DNA from: UBA2112 sp964596695
GTDB taxonomy: Bacteria > Patescibacteriota > Saccharimonadia > Saccharimonadales > Saccharimonadaceae
Reading direction: 5' to 3'
Assembly: GCA_964596695.1 (NCBI GenBank)
Contig: CAZQVE010000002.1
Coordinates: forward strand, 1 to 64,000
Length of the DNA stretch: 64,000 nucleotides
Shown here: positions 33,611 to 41,637 of the stretch, in pieces
Layout of the letters: each line of letters opens with the position of its first letter
Position numbering within the stretch: position 1 is the first letter of the stretch
The notes under the pieces: model-generated
Told to the model about the DNA's origin: nothing
What the model saw: only the letters and a program-made list of their open reading frames with translations
Databases searched by the model: none
Translations under genes and position numbers: made by a program

Positions 33611-34231
33611 ATGAGCGAAGTGCAACCATCACACACGAACATCGAAAGCACACGGCCGGTTGGCCGTTTTTTATTAGGTCTTGAAGATCTTGAAAGCAAA
33701 CACGACACGTATACGTACGCGTTACGGTTTGCTACTGACTACCAGGATATCTTGGATCATAACCGGCAGGCGTCGCGGGTTGCTGTCGAAGAAATCGACG
33801 GACAGCGCGTTGAGCTGGAGTTTGTTGCCGATCAACCAAACGGCGGGTACGTGTGGCGCATAGCCGTTGGAGCAGAGCAATATGAGCTTCATGCCGATAA
33901 CTATGAAACATACGGCACATACTATGAGTTCACGTCGCAACGGGCGGTTTTGAGGCGACGGCATATTACCTCTATGACGGATTTGAGCGTGCTCGAGAGT
34001 GTTGTGGAGTATATGACTGATACGCTGGATTTTCATAGGAACGCGTCTGCCCTTCGCGGTGACAAGACACGGGCGCATGCAAGTATCGCCGAGCTCTCCG
34101 GTAAGGAAAAACGCACGCATGGTGATGACAGAAACCTCAGCGCGCTCAGGAGCCACTTGTTTGTAGCGGGATTTCCGGTAGGGTCGCGTGATATCAGCGG
34201 GCTCATGCCCTTGCTTGGCAGTGACAACTAA
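33611..34231 (+). CDS. Hypothetical protein, 206 aa
   Basis: Not recognised. Soluble, acidic, with no signal peptide. The N-terminal 20 residues are polar and probably disordered; residues 40-125 alternate short beta strands (VAVEEIDGQRVELEFVAD, YVWRIAVGAEQYELHAD, YEFTSQRAVLRRRHI); residues 130-150 are helical and the C-terminus contains SGKEKRTHGDDRN. It overlaps the convergent methyltransferase gene by 4 bp. Start 34 nt after the Nudix gene, with AGGAGG 17 nt upstream of the ATG. Confidence 0.7.
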   Translation: MSEVQPSHTNIESTRPVGRFLLGLEDLESKHDTYTYALRFATDYQDILDHNRQASRVAVEEIDGQRVELEFVADQPNGGYVWRIAVGAEQYELHADNYETYGTYYEFTSQRAVLRRRHITSMTDLSVLESVVEYMTDTLDFHRNASALRGDKTRAHASIAELSGKEKRTHGDDRNLSALRSHLFVAGFPVGSRDISGLMPLLGSDN

Positions 34232-34959
34232 TACGTTTTTTGCGCGCCAAAGAGCGCGAGCCATTGATCTAATACGAGCTGCGACGGTTTGGTGCCTGGC
34301 GTGATGTTTGCCGCGCTCTGCGGCATCTTAGCAAAAGTTTTCGGGTCGGCATAACAGTCAGCAACGAACTGCCGATATGCAGCTAGGCGGTCGGCCGGGA
34401 TAGCTTGCGTTTCGCGAAGCGTTAGCCCTACGAGTACCGTATCGACAGCCGGACGTGGCCAAAAATCTGTTTTTTGCAGGCGCTTGCGGATACGGACGGC
34501 GTAGAGCGAGGCTATCTGTGCGCCAAGTAACCCCGTAAACCGCGCGTCGTCGATGAGTAATTTGCTGGCAAATTGCTTTTGGACCACGAGGTATATAGCT
34601 GTCGGTCGGTTGTTCGACTCGGTCAGTTTTTTGAGTATTGGCGAACTAAGATGAAAGGGTATGTTGGAGAATATTTTGTAAGGCTCAGATGGTAGCTCGG
34701 CATTGAGGAAATCTTCCTCAACGACATTGACGTTCGGGTGGACACGCATGTTGTCGCGTAGTTTCACGGCGACGCGTGAATCGTATTCGTAGGCGATGAC
34801 TTGTTTGCAGCGCGTTGCCAGCGCCGATGATATGACACCGCTTCCAGCGCCGATGTCGAGCACGGTGTCGGACTTTTTGATGGTGCTGTGACCAATCAAC
34901 TCCAGCACAAGCCGCGGACTGCGAAGAAAATTTTGGGAATGGCTGTCGAGACGTTTCAT
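34228..34959 (-). CDS. rRNA adenine N6-methyltransferase, Erm/KsgA family
   Basis: 243 aa SAM-dependent enzyme. SQNFLRSPRLVLELI opens the fold, VLDIGAGSGVIS is the SAM-binding loop, YEYD the motif II acidic residue, and SNIPFHLSSPI the catalytic N-I-P-F motif. SQNF and YKIFSNIPF are more Erm-like (23S A2058) than KsgA-like (16S A1518/1519, usually GQNF and NLPY), but the C-terminal half (LQKTDFWPRPAVDTVLVGL) is compatible with either. The ATG at 34959 is 10 nt after TATAAT (34975-34970). If Erm-like it could confer macrolide tolerance; not provable by eye. Confidence 0.85.
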   Translation of the reverse strand: MKRLDSHSQNFLRSPRLVLELIGHSTIKKSDTVLDIGAGSGVISSALATRCKQVIAYEYDSRVAVKLRDNMRVHPNVNVVEEDFLNAELPSEPYKIFSNIPFHLSSPILKKLTESNNRPTAIYLVVQKQFASKLLIDDARFTGLLGAQIASLYAVRIRKRLQKTDFWPRPAVDTVLVGLTLRETQAIPADRLAAYRQFVADCYADPKTFAKMPQSAANITPGTKPSQLVLDQWLALFGAQKTY

Positions 34960-35058
34960 AATATGATTGATTATACTCAAAAAACGCTATAATAGATTGC
35001 TGAGTACTGTGCACAATAGTAGCATTTTATAAATAAAAATGGTATAATAAGTAATAAT

Positions 35059-35787
35059 ATGCAAGAAAAAGTCGATCAAGCCAGTGCGCTATTGGCCAAG
35101 CGTGCCGCACAGGTACAGCGGGGCGGTGCCAGGGCGGCCGTACTGGGTGTCAACGACGGCCTGGTGAGTACGCTCTGTCTGGTGGTTGGTGTGGCTGCTG
35201 CAGGTGCGGGATCCGGTGCGGTGCTGCTTGCTGGTTTCGCGGGATTGCTCGCGGGAGCTATATCTATGGCTGCGGGCGAATGGATTTCAGTTAAGGCACA
35301 GGTAGAACTTTTTGAGGGCGTACTGCACGACCTCAAGCGCATCATGCGGAGTGACGCTGATTTGCTCGCGAAAAACTTGGCCAAAAACTTTGAACGTCAC
35401 GGTATTGATAACAAAACGGCAAAGCATGCTGCTGCGGATGTCGCGCGGGACAAGAAGCTGTTCGCGTCTATGTACTCGTCGCAGGTTATCGGTATCAATG
35501 AGGACGAGCTCGGTTCTCCATGGGTCGCGGCCGTATCGTCATTTCTGCTATTTACGGCTGGTTCCATCGCGCCGCTTCTGCCATGGATTATCGGCCTGCA
35601 TGGTGTCGCTGGCGTCATGTGGTCGGTTGGTCTGACTATGATCGGCGGATTGTTCGTCGGTGGCTATACGGCTCGCTCGAGCGGTAAAAGCATCATGCAC
35701 GGTGCCACGCGCCAGCTACTCATCATTGTTTTTGCATCAATCGCGACGTATGGTATCGGTCACCTGTTCGGTATCGCGGTCGCGTAG
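35059..35787 (+). CDS. VIT1/CCC1-type Fe2+/Mn2+ transporter
   Basis: 242 aa integral membrane protein with five predicted helices. ARAAVLGVNDGLVSTLCLVVG and AGAISMAAGEWISVKAQ are family signatures; the acidic metal-binding loop between helices 2 and 3 (VELFEGVLHDLKRIMRSDAD) is shortened relative to plant VIT1. Probably moves ferrous iron or manganese out of the cytoplasm. The ATG lies 10 nt after TGG-TATAAT (35043-35048). uvrC follows with its own -10. Confidence 0.9.
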   Translation: MQEKVDQASALLAKRAAQVQRGGARAAVLGVNDGLVSTLCLVVGVAAAGAGSGAVLLAGFAGLLAGAISMAAGEWISVKAQVELFEGVLHDLKRIMRSDADLLAKNLAKNFERHGIDNKTAKHAAADVARDKKLFASMYSSQVIGINEDELGSPWVAAVSSFLLFTAGSIAPLLPWIIGLHGVAGVMWSVGLTMIGGLFVGGYTARSSGKSIMHGATRQLLIIVFASIATYGIGHLFGIAVA

Positions 35788-35803
35788 CGATATAATGATA
35801 TAG

Positions 35804-37402
35804 ATGAACAAAAGACTTGAGGCGAAACTAAAGAAGCTTCCGTCCAGCCCGGGCGTGTATTTTCATAAGTCTGCAAGCGGCGAGATTATTTACATAGGCA
35901 AGGCAGCGGTACTGCGTAATCGCGTCCGCCAGTATTTCCAGTCACAGCAGTCCGCCATCCAGCGGATGGACGTGAAGACACAAGCATTGGTGGCAGAAAT
36001 CGCCGATACCGACTGGACAGAAACTGAGTCAGAGATTGATGCGCTGTTTCTGGAATCGGAGATGGTCAAGCGCTATATGCCGCGCTTCAATATATTGCTA
36101 CGAGATGACAAATCACAGATGTACGTACGTATCGACATGAAGTCTGAGTGGCCTCATGTATCGTTCACGCGTAATCCAGCCGACGACAAAGCAGAGTATT
36201 TCGGACCGTACTACAATGGCTTCGCTATCAAAAAGGCACTGCGCTATTTGCGACGCGTATTTCCGTATTACACCAAGCCACCCAAGCGTAGCGAGCGTGC
36301 CGATTTGGATGCGCATATCGGACTCAGTCCGACCCCCGGAACGACAAGTGACGAGTATAAGGCAACGCTCCGCAAGCTTATCCGCTATTTCGAGGGCGGC
36401 CGTAAAACGCTCGCCAAAGAGATCGAAAAGGAGATGAAAACCGCAGCGAAAAACCAAGATTTCGAAACTGCGGCGCGACTGCGCAATCGTTTGCGTGACC
36501 TTGCTGAGTTGCAGCGAAGAATCATGTTTGGCGACCGTGAATTCCTGGACATTAGCAAAGACCGCGCGTTGAGTGATTTGACGAGCCTGTTGAGCCTGCC
36601 AAAGATTCCGGCGCGGATCGAGGGCTATGACATCAGTCACATGGGCGGTGTTAATGTCGTTGCGAGCATGGTTGTGTTCACGAACGGCGTGAGTAATCGT
36701 AGCGAATACCGCAAGTTTAAGACGAAAATCGAGCAGAACAACGATACGGCGAATATGCACGAGACCATCCTACGGCGCTTTAGTGAAAAGAACATCAAGA
36801 GCTGGGGCACGCCGGATCTCGTGTTGATTGACGGCGGCAAAGGCCAGCTGGACGCAGCGATCAAGGCGCTTGAAGAGCGAGCAATGAAGGTGCCGATTAT
36901 CAGTATTGCCAAGCGTGAAGAAGAAATCATTTTGAAAGAGAACGAAGGGTGGAAAACGAAGAATGGAAAAGAAAAAAACGCCAAAAACTCAAACAGTAGC
37001 AACGTAGAGCTAAACCATCAATATCTGCAAGAAACAGGTGGAGTTGCAGTCCGGGAGGGTGACTATACTATCGTTAATCTTCATCCGGGGCGAACAAAAT
37101 CCGCCGGACATGCGTCGAATTTGCGCGGTACGACGGCCGCGAACGTGCATGATGACGTAGTGAAGCTGTTTCAGCGTATTCGCGATGAGTCGCATCGGTT
37201 TGCTGTCAGCTATCACACCGTGTTGAAACGTCAAAAACAGACGGCGAGCGATCTGGAAGAGATACCCGGCATCGGTCCGGCTACGCGCCGTAAGCTTATC
37301 CGGACGTTTGGTAGTTTACGCGCTGTCAAGAACGCGACACCGGAACAGATCGTCGAGGTAGTTGGCAGGGCGAAGGCCGACAAGTTGAAGCCCTACCTCT
37401 AG
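35804..37402 (+). CDS. uvrC: Excinuclease ABC subunit C, with insertion
   Basis: 532 aa dual nuclease of excision repair. GIY-YIG domain (SSPGVYFHKSASGEIIYIGKA, residues 13-33 region), UvrB-interacting UVR motif (EIEKEMKTAAKNQDFETAARLRN), RNase H-like nuclease (YDISHMGG, VLIDGGKGQLDAA) and a C-terminal helix-hairpin-helix (EEIPGIGPATRRKL). Between REEEIIL (about 372) and LFQRIRDESHRF (about 452) lie some 60-70 extra residues rich in Lys/Asn, where UvrC normally has a short loop. A -10 (TATAAT, 35791-35796) ends 7 nt before the ATG. Confidence 0.94.
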   Translation: MNKRLEAKLKKLPSSPGVYFHKSASGEIIYIGKAAVLRNRVRQYFQSQQSAIQRMDVKTQALVAEIADTDWTETESEIDALFLESEMVKRYMPRFNILLRDDKSQMYVRIDMKSEWPHVSFTRNPADDKAEYFGPYYNGFAIKKALRYLRRVFPYYTKPPKRSERADLDAHIGLSPTPGTTSDEYKATLRKLIRYFEGGRKTLAKEIEKEMKTAAKNQDFETAARLRNRLRDLAELQRRIMFGDREFLDISKDRALSDLTSLLSLPKIPARIEGYDISHMGGVNVVASMVVFTNGVSNRSEYRKFKTKIEQNNDTANMHETILRRFSEKNIKSWGTPDLVLIDGGKGQLDAAIKALEERAMKVPIISIAKREEEIILKENEGWKTKNGKEKNAKNSNSSNVELNHQYLQETGGVAVREGDYTIVNLHPGRTKSAGHASNLRGTTAANVHDDVVKLFQRIRDESHRFAVSYHTVLKRQKQTASDLEEIPGIGPATRRKLIRTFGSLRAVKNATPEQIVEVVGRAKADKLKPYL

Positions 37403-37404
37403 TC

Positions 37405-37447
37405 CGTTGTATTTTTCACGCTTATGCTTTAAAGTAATTTATATACT
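37405..37447 (+). promoter_or_regulatory. Conserved block upstream of the five-pilin array
   Basis: Nearly the same sequence as 7561-7602: CGTTGTAT, Ts, CACGCTTATGCTTTAAA, ending in TATACT (37442-37447). The shared block in front of two separate pilin groups suggests a duplicated promoter or a regulator site. Confidence 0.6.
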
Positions 37448-37471
37448 TTAAGATACGAAAGTATATAAAAA

Positions 37472-37990
37472 GTGATAATTCCAGTGAATATCCAAAGCAA
37501 GAAAAACGAAGGCTTCACCCTCGTCGAGCTGATTATCGTGATCGTTGTCATAGGTATTCTAGCCGCGATTATCTTAGTGGCGTATTCAGGCATTACAGGT
37601 CAAGCCAATGATACGGCGGTAAGGAGCGATCTAACGAACATCGCGAAGGGGTTGGATGTATACAAAGTCTACAACAATTCATATCCAGCCGACGCTACTC
37701 AGCTGGGTGAGGCGAAGTTCAAGGCAACGCATGGAAGCTATCTTGACAGGAATAATCTCTATTATTGCGTGAGCAACGATCATCAACACTACGCTATAGG
37801 TGTGTGGGTAAAAACGAAGACGAGGTACTGGATGAAAGACGGCTCCGTAACAGAAACGACCGATGATGTTAACGGCGGTTCCACCTGTAATCAACTTGGC
37901 TCTTATGCCCATCCTACGACCGTGACTGCTTATGGTCTTCATCATAATACGACCACTGGCACTAGCACCTGGCAAAGTTGGACGGAATAG
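37472..37990 (+). CDS. Type IV pilin-like protein, array member 1, 172 aa
   Basis: Prepilin with GTG start, leader MIIPVNIQSKKNEG and mature FTLVELIIVIVVIGILAA. The leader closely matches that of the pilin at 47997 (MMIPTKIQEKKNEG), which supports the GTG. Globular part: NNLYYC, HYAIGV, then GGSTCNQ as the second Cys of a likely disulfide, and the end TSTWQSWTE, a WxxW ending. First of five tandem pilins, separated from the next by 24 nt. Confidence 0.92.
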   Translation: MIIPVNIQSKKNEGFTLVELIIVIVVIGILAAIILVAYSGITGQANDTAVRSDLTNIAKGLDVYKVYNNSYPADATQLGEAKFKATHGSYLDRNNLYYCVSNDHQHYAIGVWVKTKTRYWMKDGSVTETTDDVNGGSTCNQLGSYAHPTTVTAYGLHHNTTTGTSTWQSWTE

Positions 37991-38014
37991 TTGGATGAGA
38001 GGCGGTAATATTCT

Positions 38015-38521
38015 ATGTCGATAAAAATAAGAGAGTCTAAAGGTTTCACTCTAGTGGAGCTCATTATCGTGATTGTTGTCATAGGTATCCTTGCCGCAAT
38101 CATCCTCGTGGCCTATAACGGCATTACGAATCAAGCGAGAGGATCGGCAATACAAAGCGATCTTTCTAATGCAAAACAGAAATTGTTGATATATAAGACC
38201 GAAGAAGATACCTACCCCACAAACACAACGCAACTTAGTAATGTTGGCATCAAAGCAAGTAAATCCGTTTATGACACCACAGGAAACAACTTCTACTACT
38301 GCTATAACAAGACGACAGATGAGTTTGCCATAGGTGCGCGAACAATTTCGAATACGGCCGCCTATGTTATTACCACGACTGGCGGACTGAAGAAGATTGC
38401 AAATGCAAATGGCGATACTGTATGCCAAGCGATCGGCTTAACGGGATGGGATGACACGAACGGATTTATTAGTAACGGACACACCAAAGGCAGTACCGGC
38501 TGGCTAAGCTGGGTGAAATAA
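38015..38521 (+). CDS. Type IV pilin-like protein, array member 2, 168 aa
   Basis: Leader MSIKIRESKG, same mature N-terminus but with VAYNGI in place of VAYSGI at the end of the helix. Globular part: NNFYYC, EFAIGA, DTVCQAIG, end TGWLSWVK (WxxW). Sequence between these anchors differs from array member 1, yet their spacing is kept. It is 24 nt after member 1 without a clear own promoter, so it is likely co-transcribed. Confidence 0.92.
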   Translation: MSIKIRESKGFTLVELIIVIVVIGILAAIILVAYNGITNQARGSAIQSDLSNAKQKLLIYKTEEDTYPTNTTQLSNVGIKASKSVYDTTGNNFYYCYNKTTDEFAIGARTISNTAAYVITTTGGLKKIANANGDTVCQAIGLTGWDDTNGFISNGHTKGSTGWLSWVK

Positions 38522-38550
38522 CACAATAATACTTATGCTAGACTATTAGT

Positions 38551-39081
38551 ATGCTGACGGATCGTAAAAATACCGGTTTCACTCTCGTGGAGCTTATCAT
38601 CGTTATCGTGGTGATCGGCATCTTGGCTGCGATTATCCTTGTGGCGTATAGCGGTATCACGAAAAGCGCTCGTAATTCGGCGGTTCAGTCGGAGCTAAGG
38701 AGCTTCGGTAAGGTCGTTGAGGTATATCAGGCTCGCCACGGTTCGTATCCTACGACTGCTCAGTTGGCGGCGGAAGGCGGGGTAAAAGTAAACAAAGAGT
38801 CGTATCTCGCAGGCGCGAGCAACAACTGGTATTACTGCGTTAGCACGGACGGGTCGCGTTTTGCCGTCGGAGCCACTGCTGAAGGCTCGAGACACGGGTA
38901 TCGGTATGACTCATCAGACGGGATGCAGGAAATTGCAACACTATGGGGCGCGAGCACATGTCCTGGGGCGGGTGATGACGGAACGTCCAGCCAGCCGTAT
39001 TATCATGCGGGCGCAGAGTCCGGATGCCGCTGGAATGCTACTACGAAGACATGTGACTGGCAGGCATGGATTGCCGGCTGA
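38551..39081 (+). CDS. Type IV pilin-like protein, array member 3, 176 aa
   Basis: Leader MLTDRKNTG, then the standard helix. It has its own extended -10 (TGC-TAGACT, 38536-38544) 6 nt before the ATG, so it can be transcribed separately from members 1 and 2. Globular part: NNWYYC, RFAVGA, GASTCPG, two further Cys (ESGCRW, KTCDW), end CDWQAWIAG (WxxW). Confidence 0.92.
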   Translation: MLTDRKNTGFTLVELIIVIVVIGILAAIILVAYSGITKSARNSAVQSELRSFGKVVEVYQARHGSYPTTAQLAAEGGVKVNKESYLAGASNNWYYCVSTDGSRFAVGATAEGSRHGYRYDSSDGMQEIATLWGASTCPGAGDDGTSSQPYYHAGAESGCRWNATTKTCDWQAWIAG

Positions 39082-39107
39082 TAATCAGAGAGGGAGTTGA
39101 TTCTATA

Positions 39108-39746
39108 ATGCCGACAAAAATAAAGGACACTCGAGGATTTACCCTTGTGGAACTTATCATCGTTATCGTGGTGATTGGTATCCTGGCTGCGATTATTCTC
39201 GTGGCGTATAGCGGCGTTACCGCAAACGCGCGGGAGTCGGCTGCTAAATCCGACCTTTCGAATTTCTATAAAAAGCTGGCGATATATAAAGCTCGCAACG
39301 GAGAGTATCCTAGTTCTGCTGCCGAAATGAAATCGCTCGGTCTTCATTTTAATCATGATGCGTTTCAGTCGTCTGCTACTAAGCCCTATACGGTAAATCT
39401 GCTTTATTGCCGATATGATAATAATCAGGGCTACGTTCTGCAGTCGTTCACTGCAAACGGTACGAAACTGTTTATCAGCAGCAAATCCAGCGCACCTCGT
39501 GAATATACTGGCGCGGATACATATATCAAGGGAGGCTGGGATGATAGCTGCTGGACGCATTCCACGACCGATTCGGGTGACTCCTCGGTTGTTGAGCCTG
39601 ATTTTGAAGAATTCACCACCTGGTCAGGTGGTCTGACAGGCAGTGGCTCGGAGGGTACGTCTGATTATGGTGTCACTGCAGGGTATTTCAATTCTACTAA
39701 GCGTGCCGATCCCAAATGGCACGCTTGGACGAACGGTGGTAGCTAG
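39108..39746 (+). CDS. Type IV pilin-like protein, array member 4, 212 aa
   Basis: Leader MPTKIKDTRG. The start at 39108 is chosen over an in-frame one overlapping member 3, because AGGGAG precedes it and the leader matches member 5. Longest of the array, with an extra acidic Gly/Ser/Thr-rich segment (about residues 150-185). Anchors: NLLYC, then DDSCW, and the end KWHAWTNGGS, where WxxW is followed by a four-residue tail after Thr. The first 100 or so bases nearly match those of member 5. Confidence 0.9.
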   Translation: MPTKIKDTRGFTLVELIIVIVVIGILAAIILVAYSGVTANARESAAKSDLSNFYKKLAIYKARNGEYPSSAAEMKSLGLHFNHDAFQSSATKPYTVNLLYCRYDNNQGYVLQSFTANGTKLFISSKSSAPREYTGADTYIKGGWDDSCWTHSTTDSGDSSVVEPDFEEFTTWSGGLTGSGSEGTSDYGVTAGYFNSTKRADPKWHAWTNGGS

Positions 39747-39761
39747 TCATAGTATAGGTAG

Positions 39762-40328
39762 ATGAATTTGAGAAGAAACTGGCTCAAAACCATACCGACA
39801 AAAATAAAAGACACTCGAGGATTTACCCTCGTGGAACTCATCATCGTTATCGTGGTGATTGGTATCCTGGCCGCGATTATTCTCGTGGCGTATAACGGCA
39901 TTACTTCTCAGGCGCATACATCAGCGGTAAAGAGCGACCTGGCATCCGCCAAGAAAAAACTAGAGATATACAAGGTCAAACACGGTGCATACCCAACAAG
40001 CGCGACCACCCTAAAGGAGGCTGGCTTAAAGTTTACAGAGGGGAGCTATGACGTTACAAGGAATAATGTATACTACGTGGCCGACACGGACGGTAAGTGG
40101 TATGCGATTGGTGCGATAGCTCAGGGGAAGGCACATTGTCTCGAGAGCGGGCAATTTGTAGAGAACGGCGGAAGCGCATGCAATAGCTACGGTCATACCA
40201 GAGAGAACGTTCTTGCCCAGGCGGATGCCGACGGCGTCGATCCAGATACTGTCACGACGTACTCTACCGCAGGTTTTGATTTTCCGGGCGACGGGTACGG
40301 GAATGGCTGGAATAGTTGGGCGGAATAG
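39762..40328 (+). CDS. Type IV pilin-like protein, array member 5, 188 aa
   Basis: Leader MNLRRNWLKTIPTKIKDTRG. In the matching stretch of member 4 the start is ATG CCG ACA, but here the same position reads ATA CCG ACA, so translation must begin about 30 nt upstream at ATG 39762, adding ten residues. Globular part: NNVYYV, with the usual YYC cysteine lost, but a new Cys in KAHCLES, pairing presumably with SACNSYG. End NGWNSWAE (WxxW). It closes the array. Confidence 0.92.
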   Translation: MNLRRNWLKTIPTKIKDTRGFTLVELIIVIVVIGILAAIILVAYNGITSQAHTSAVKSDLASAKKKLEIYKVKHGAYPTSATTLKEAGLKFTEGSYDVTRNNVYYVADTDGKWYAIGAIAQGKAHCLESGQFVENGGSACNSYGHTRENVLAQADADGVDPDTVTTYSTAGFDFPGDGYGNGWNSWAE

Positions 40329-40392
40329 AGTACAGACGTATGCCGTATGAAATTTTGACGCGGGTCAATGCTGCGAGTGGTATGCTAGGTAT

Positions 40393-41613
40393 ATGAAACC
40401 GAAATCGCTGGACTCTTCCTTTTTTACACATAATCGCGAACGCGTGTATGACGAGCTGAAGGGCGGTGTTTTGGCAGTCTCGGCGTATACACAAATGCAG
40501 CGCGGCAACGACGCGGCAGCACATTTCGAGCAAGAAGCTAATTTTTGGTACCTGACTGGAGTCGACTATCCTGACTGGTGGTTACTCATGGACGCCAAGC
40601 GCCGTCGGTCGTGGTTGGTCGCACCAACTATCGAGGAACGGCACCAAATATTTGACGGTAGCTTGACGATGGACGACGCGCAAAAGATTAGTGGCGTCGA
40701 AGAAGTGATTGATTACCAGGAGGCCGACAACTGGTTGCGTCAGGCCGCCCGCTCGCACCCGCTGGCGTATACGGTAGATGTTCCGCCGCATGCTGATCAG
40801 TTTGGCTTTACGCTAAACCCTGCGGCTCATGCTATGCGCGCTCGGTTGGAACGGACATTTTCGAAGGTTGAGGATTTTCGACCGGAGATGGCCAAGATAC
40901 GCGCTATCAAGCAGGCGGTTGAGATCGCTATGATGCAGTCCGCGATCGATCTGACTGTAAAGAGCTTTGCCGAGGTGTACAAAAAGCTCGCGTCGTATCG
41001 TCATGAGTACGAGGTGGAGGCGGATTTCACGGCGAGTTTTCGTCGTGCTGGCGCCGAGGGTCACGCCTATGATCCGATTGTCGCGGCAGGCGCCAACGCA
41101 TGCACGCTACACTACACGCATAATAACTCCAAACTAAAAAAAGGCGAGCTGCTACTCATCGACATCGGTGCGCGGCACCATGGCTATGCGGCCGACATCA
41201 CACGCACCTACGCGCTCGGCAAACCGACCAAACGCCAGCAAGCGGTGCATGAGGCCGTTCGCGAAGCACAACAACGGATCATTGCTCTCATCGTACCGAA
41301 CATGCCGCTTGAAGAATATCAAAAACAGGTCGACAGTATCATGAAAGAAGCACTCATGAGTCTCGGCCTCATCAAGAGTGCTGATGACCCGGCGTATCGT
41401 ACGTATTTTCCGCATTCTATCGGTCACGGGCTGGGCGTCGACGTGCATGATTCGCTTGGTCAGCCGCGGATATTGCAGCCAGGCATGGTGATGACTGTTG
41501 AACCGGGTATTTATATTCCCGAAGAAGGTATCGGCGTGCGGATCGAAGATAATATCCTCGTGACTGATACCGGTCACAAGAACCTCAGCGCCAAACTACC
41601 GACAAACATGTAG
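40393..41613 (+). CDS. pepP: Xaa-Pro aminopeptidase (aminopeptidase P, M24)
   Basis: 406 aa. N-terminal creatinase-like AMP_N domain (FFTHNRERVYDELKGGVLAVS, HFEQEANFWYLTGVDYPDW) and C-terminal pita-bread fold. Metal ligands: Asp in LLIDIGARHHGYAADITRTY (two Asp), His in HSIGHGLGVDVHD, Glu in VEPGIYIPEE and Glu in GVRIEDNILVTD. It removes N-terminal residues preceding proline, in line with peptide scavenging; a peptide-binding protein lies 700 bp downstream. The ATG is 6 nt after TGG-TATGCT. Confidence 0.95.
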   Translation: MKPKSLDSSFFTHNRERVYDELKGGVLAVSAYTQMQRGNDAAAHFEQEANFWYLTGVDYPDWWLLMDAKRRRSWLVAPTIEERHQIFDGSLTMDDAQKISGVEEVIDYQEADNWLRQAARSHPLAYTVDVPPHADQFGFTLNPAAHAMRARLERTFSKVEDFRPEMAKIRAIKQAVEIAMMQSAIDLTVKSFAEVYKKLASYRHEYEVEADFTASFRRAGAEGHAYDPIVAAGANACTLHYTHNNSKLKKGELLLIDIGARHHGYAADITRTYALGKPTKRQQAVHEAVREAQQRIIALIVPNMPLEEYQKQVDSIMKEALMSLGLIKSADDPAYRTYFPHSIGHGLGVDVHDSLGQPRILQPGMVMTVEPGIYIPEEGIGVRIEDNILVTDTGHKNLSAKLPTNM

Positions 41614-41637
41614 CAACATGCTATACTATCAGTAGTA

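Noticed and set aside
37472..40328. Silent pilin cassettes for antigenic variation, as in Neisseria pilS
   Set aside because: Each array member has a complete start and signal peptide, and member 3 has its own promoter, so they look like expressed genes; recombination among them is possible but silent donors are not shown.
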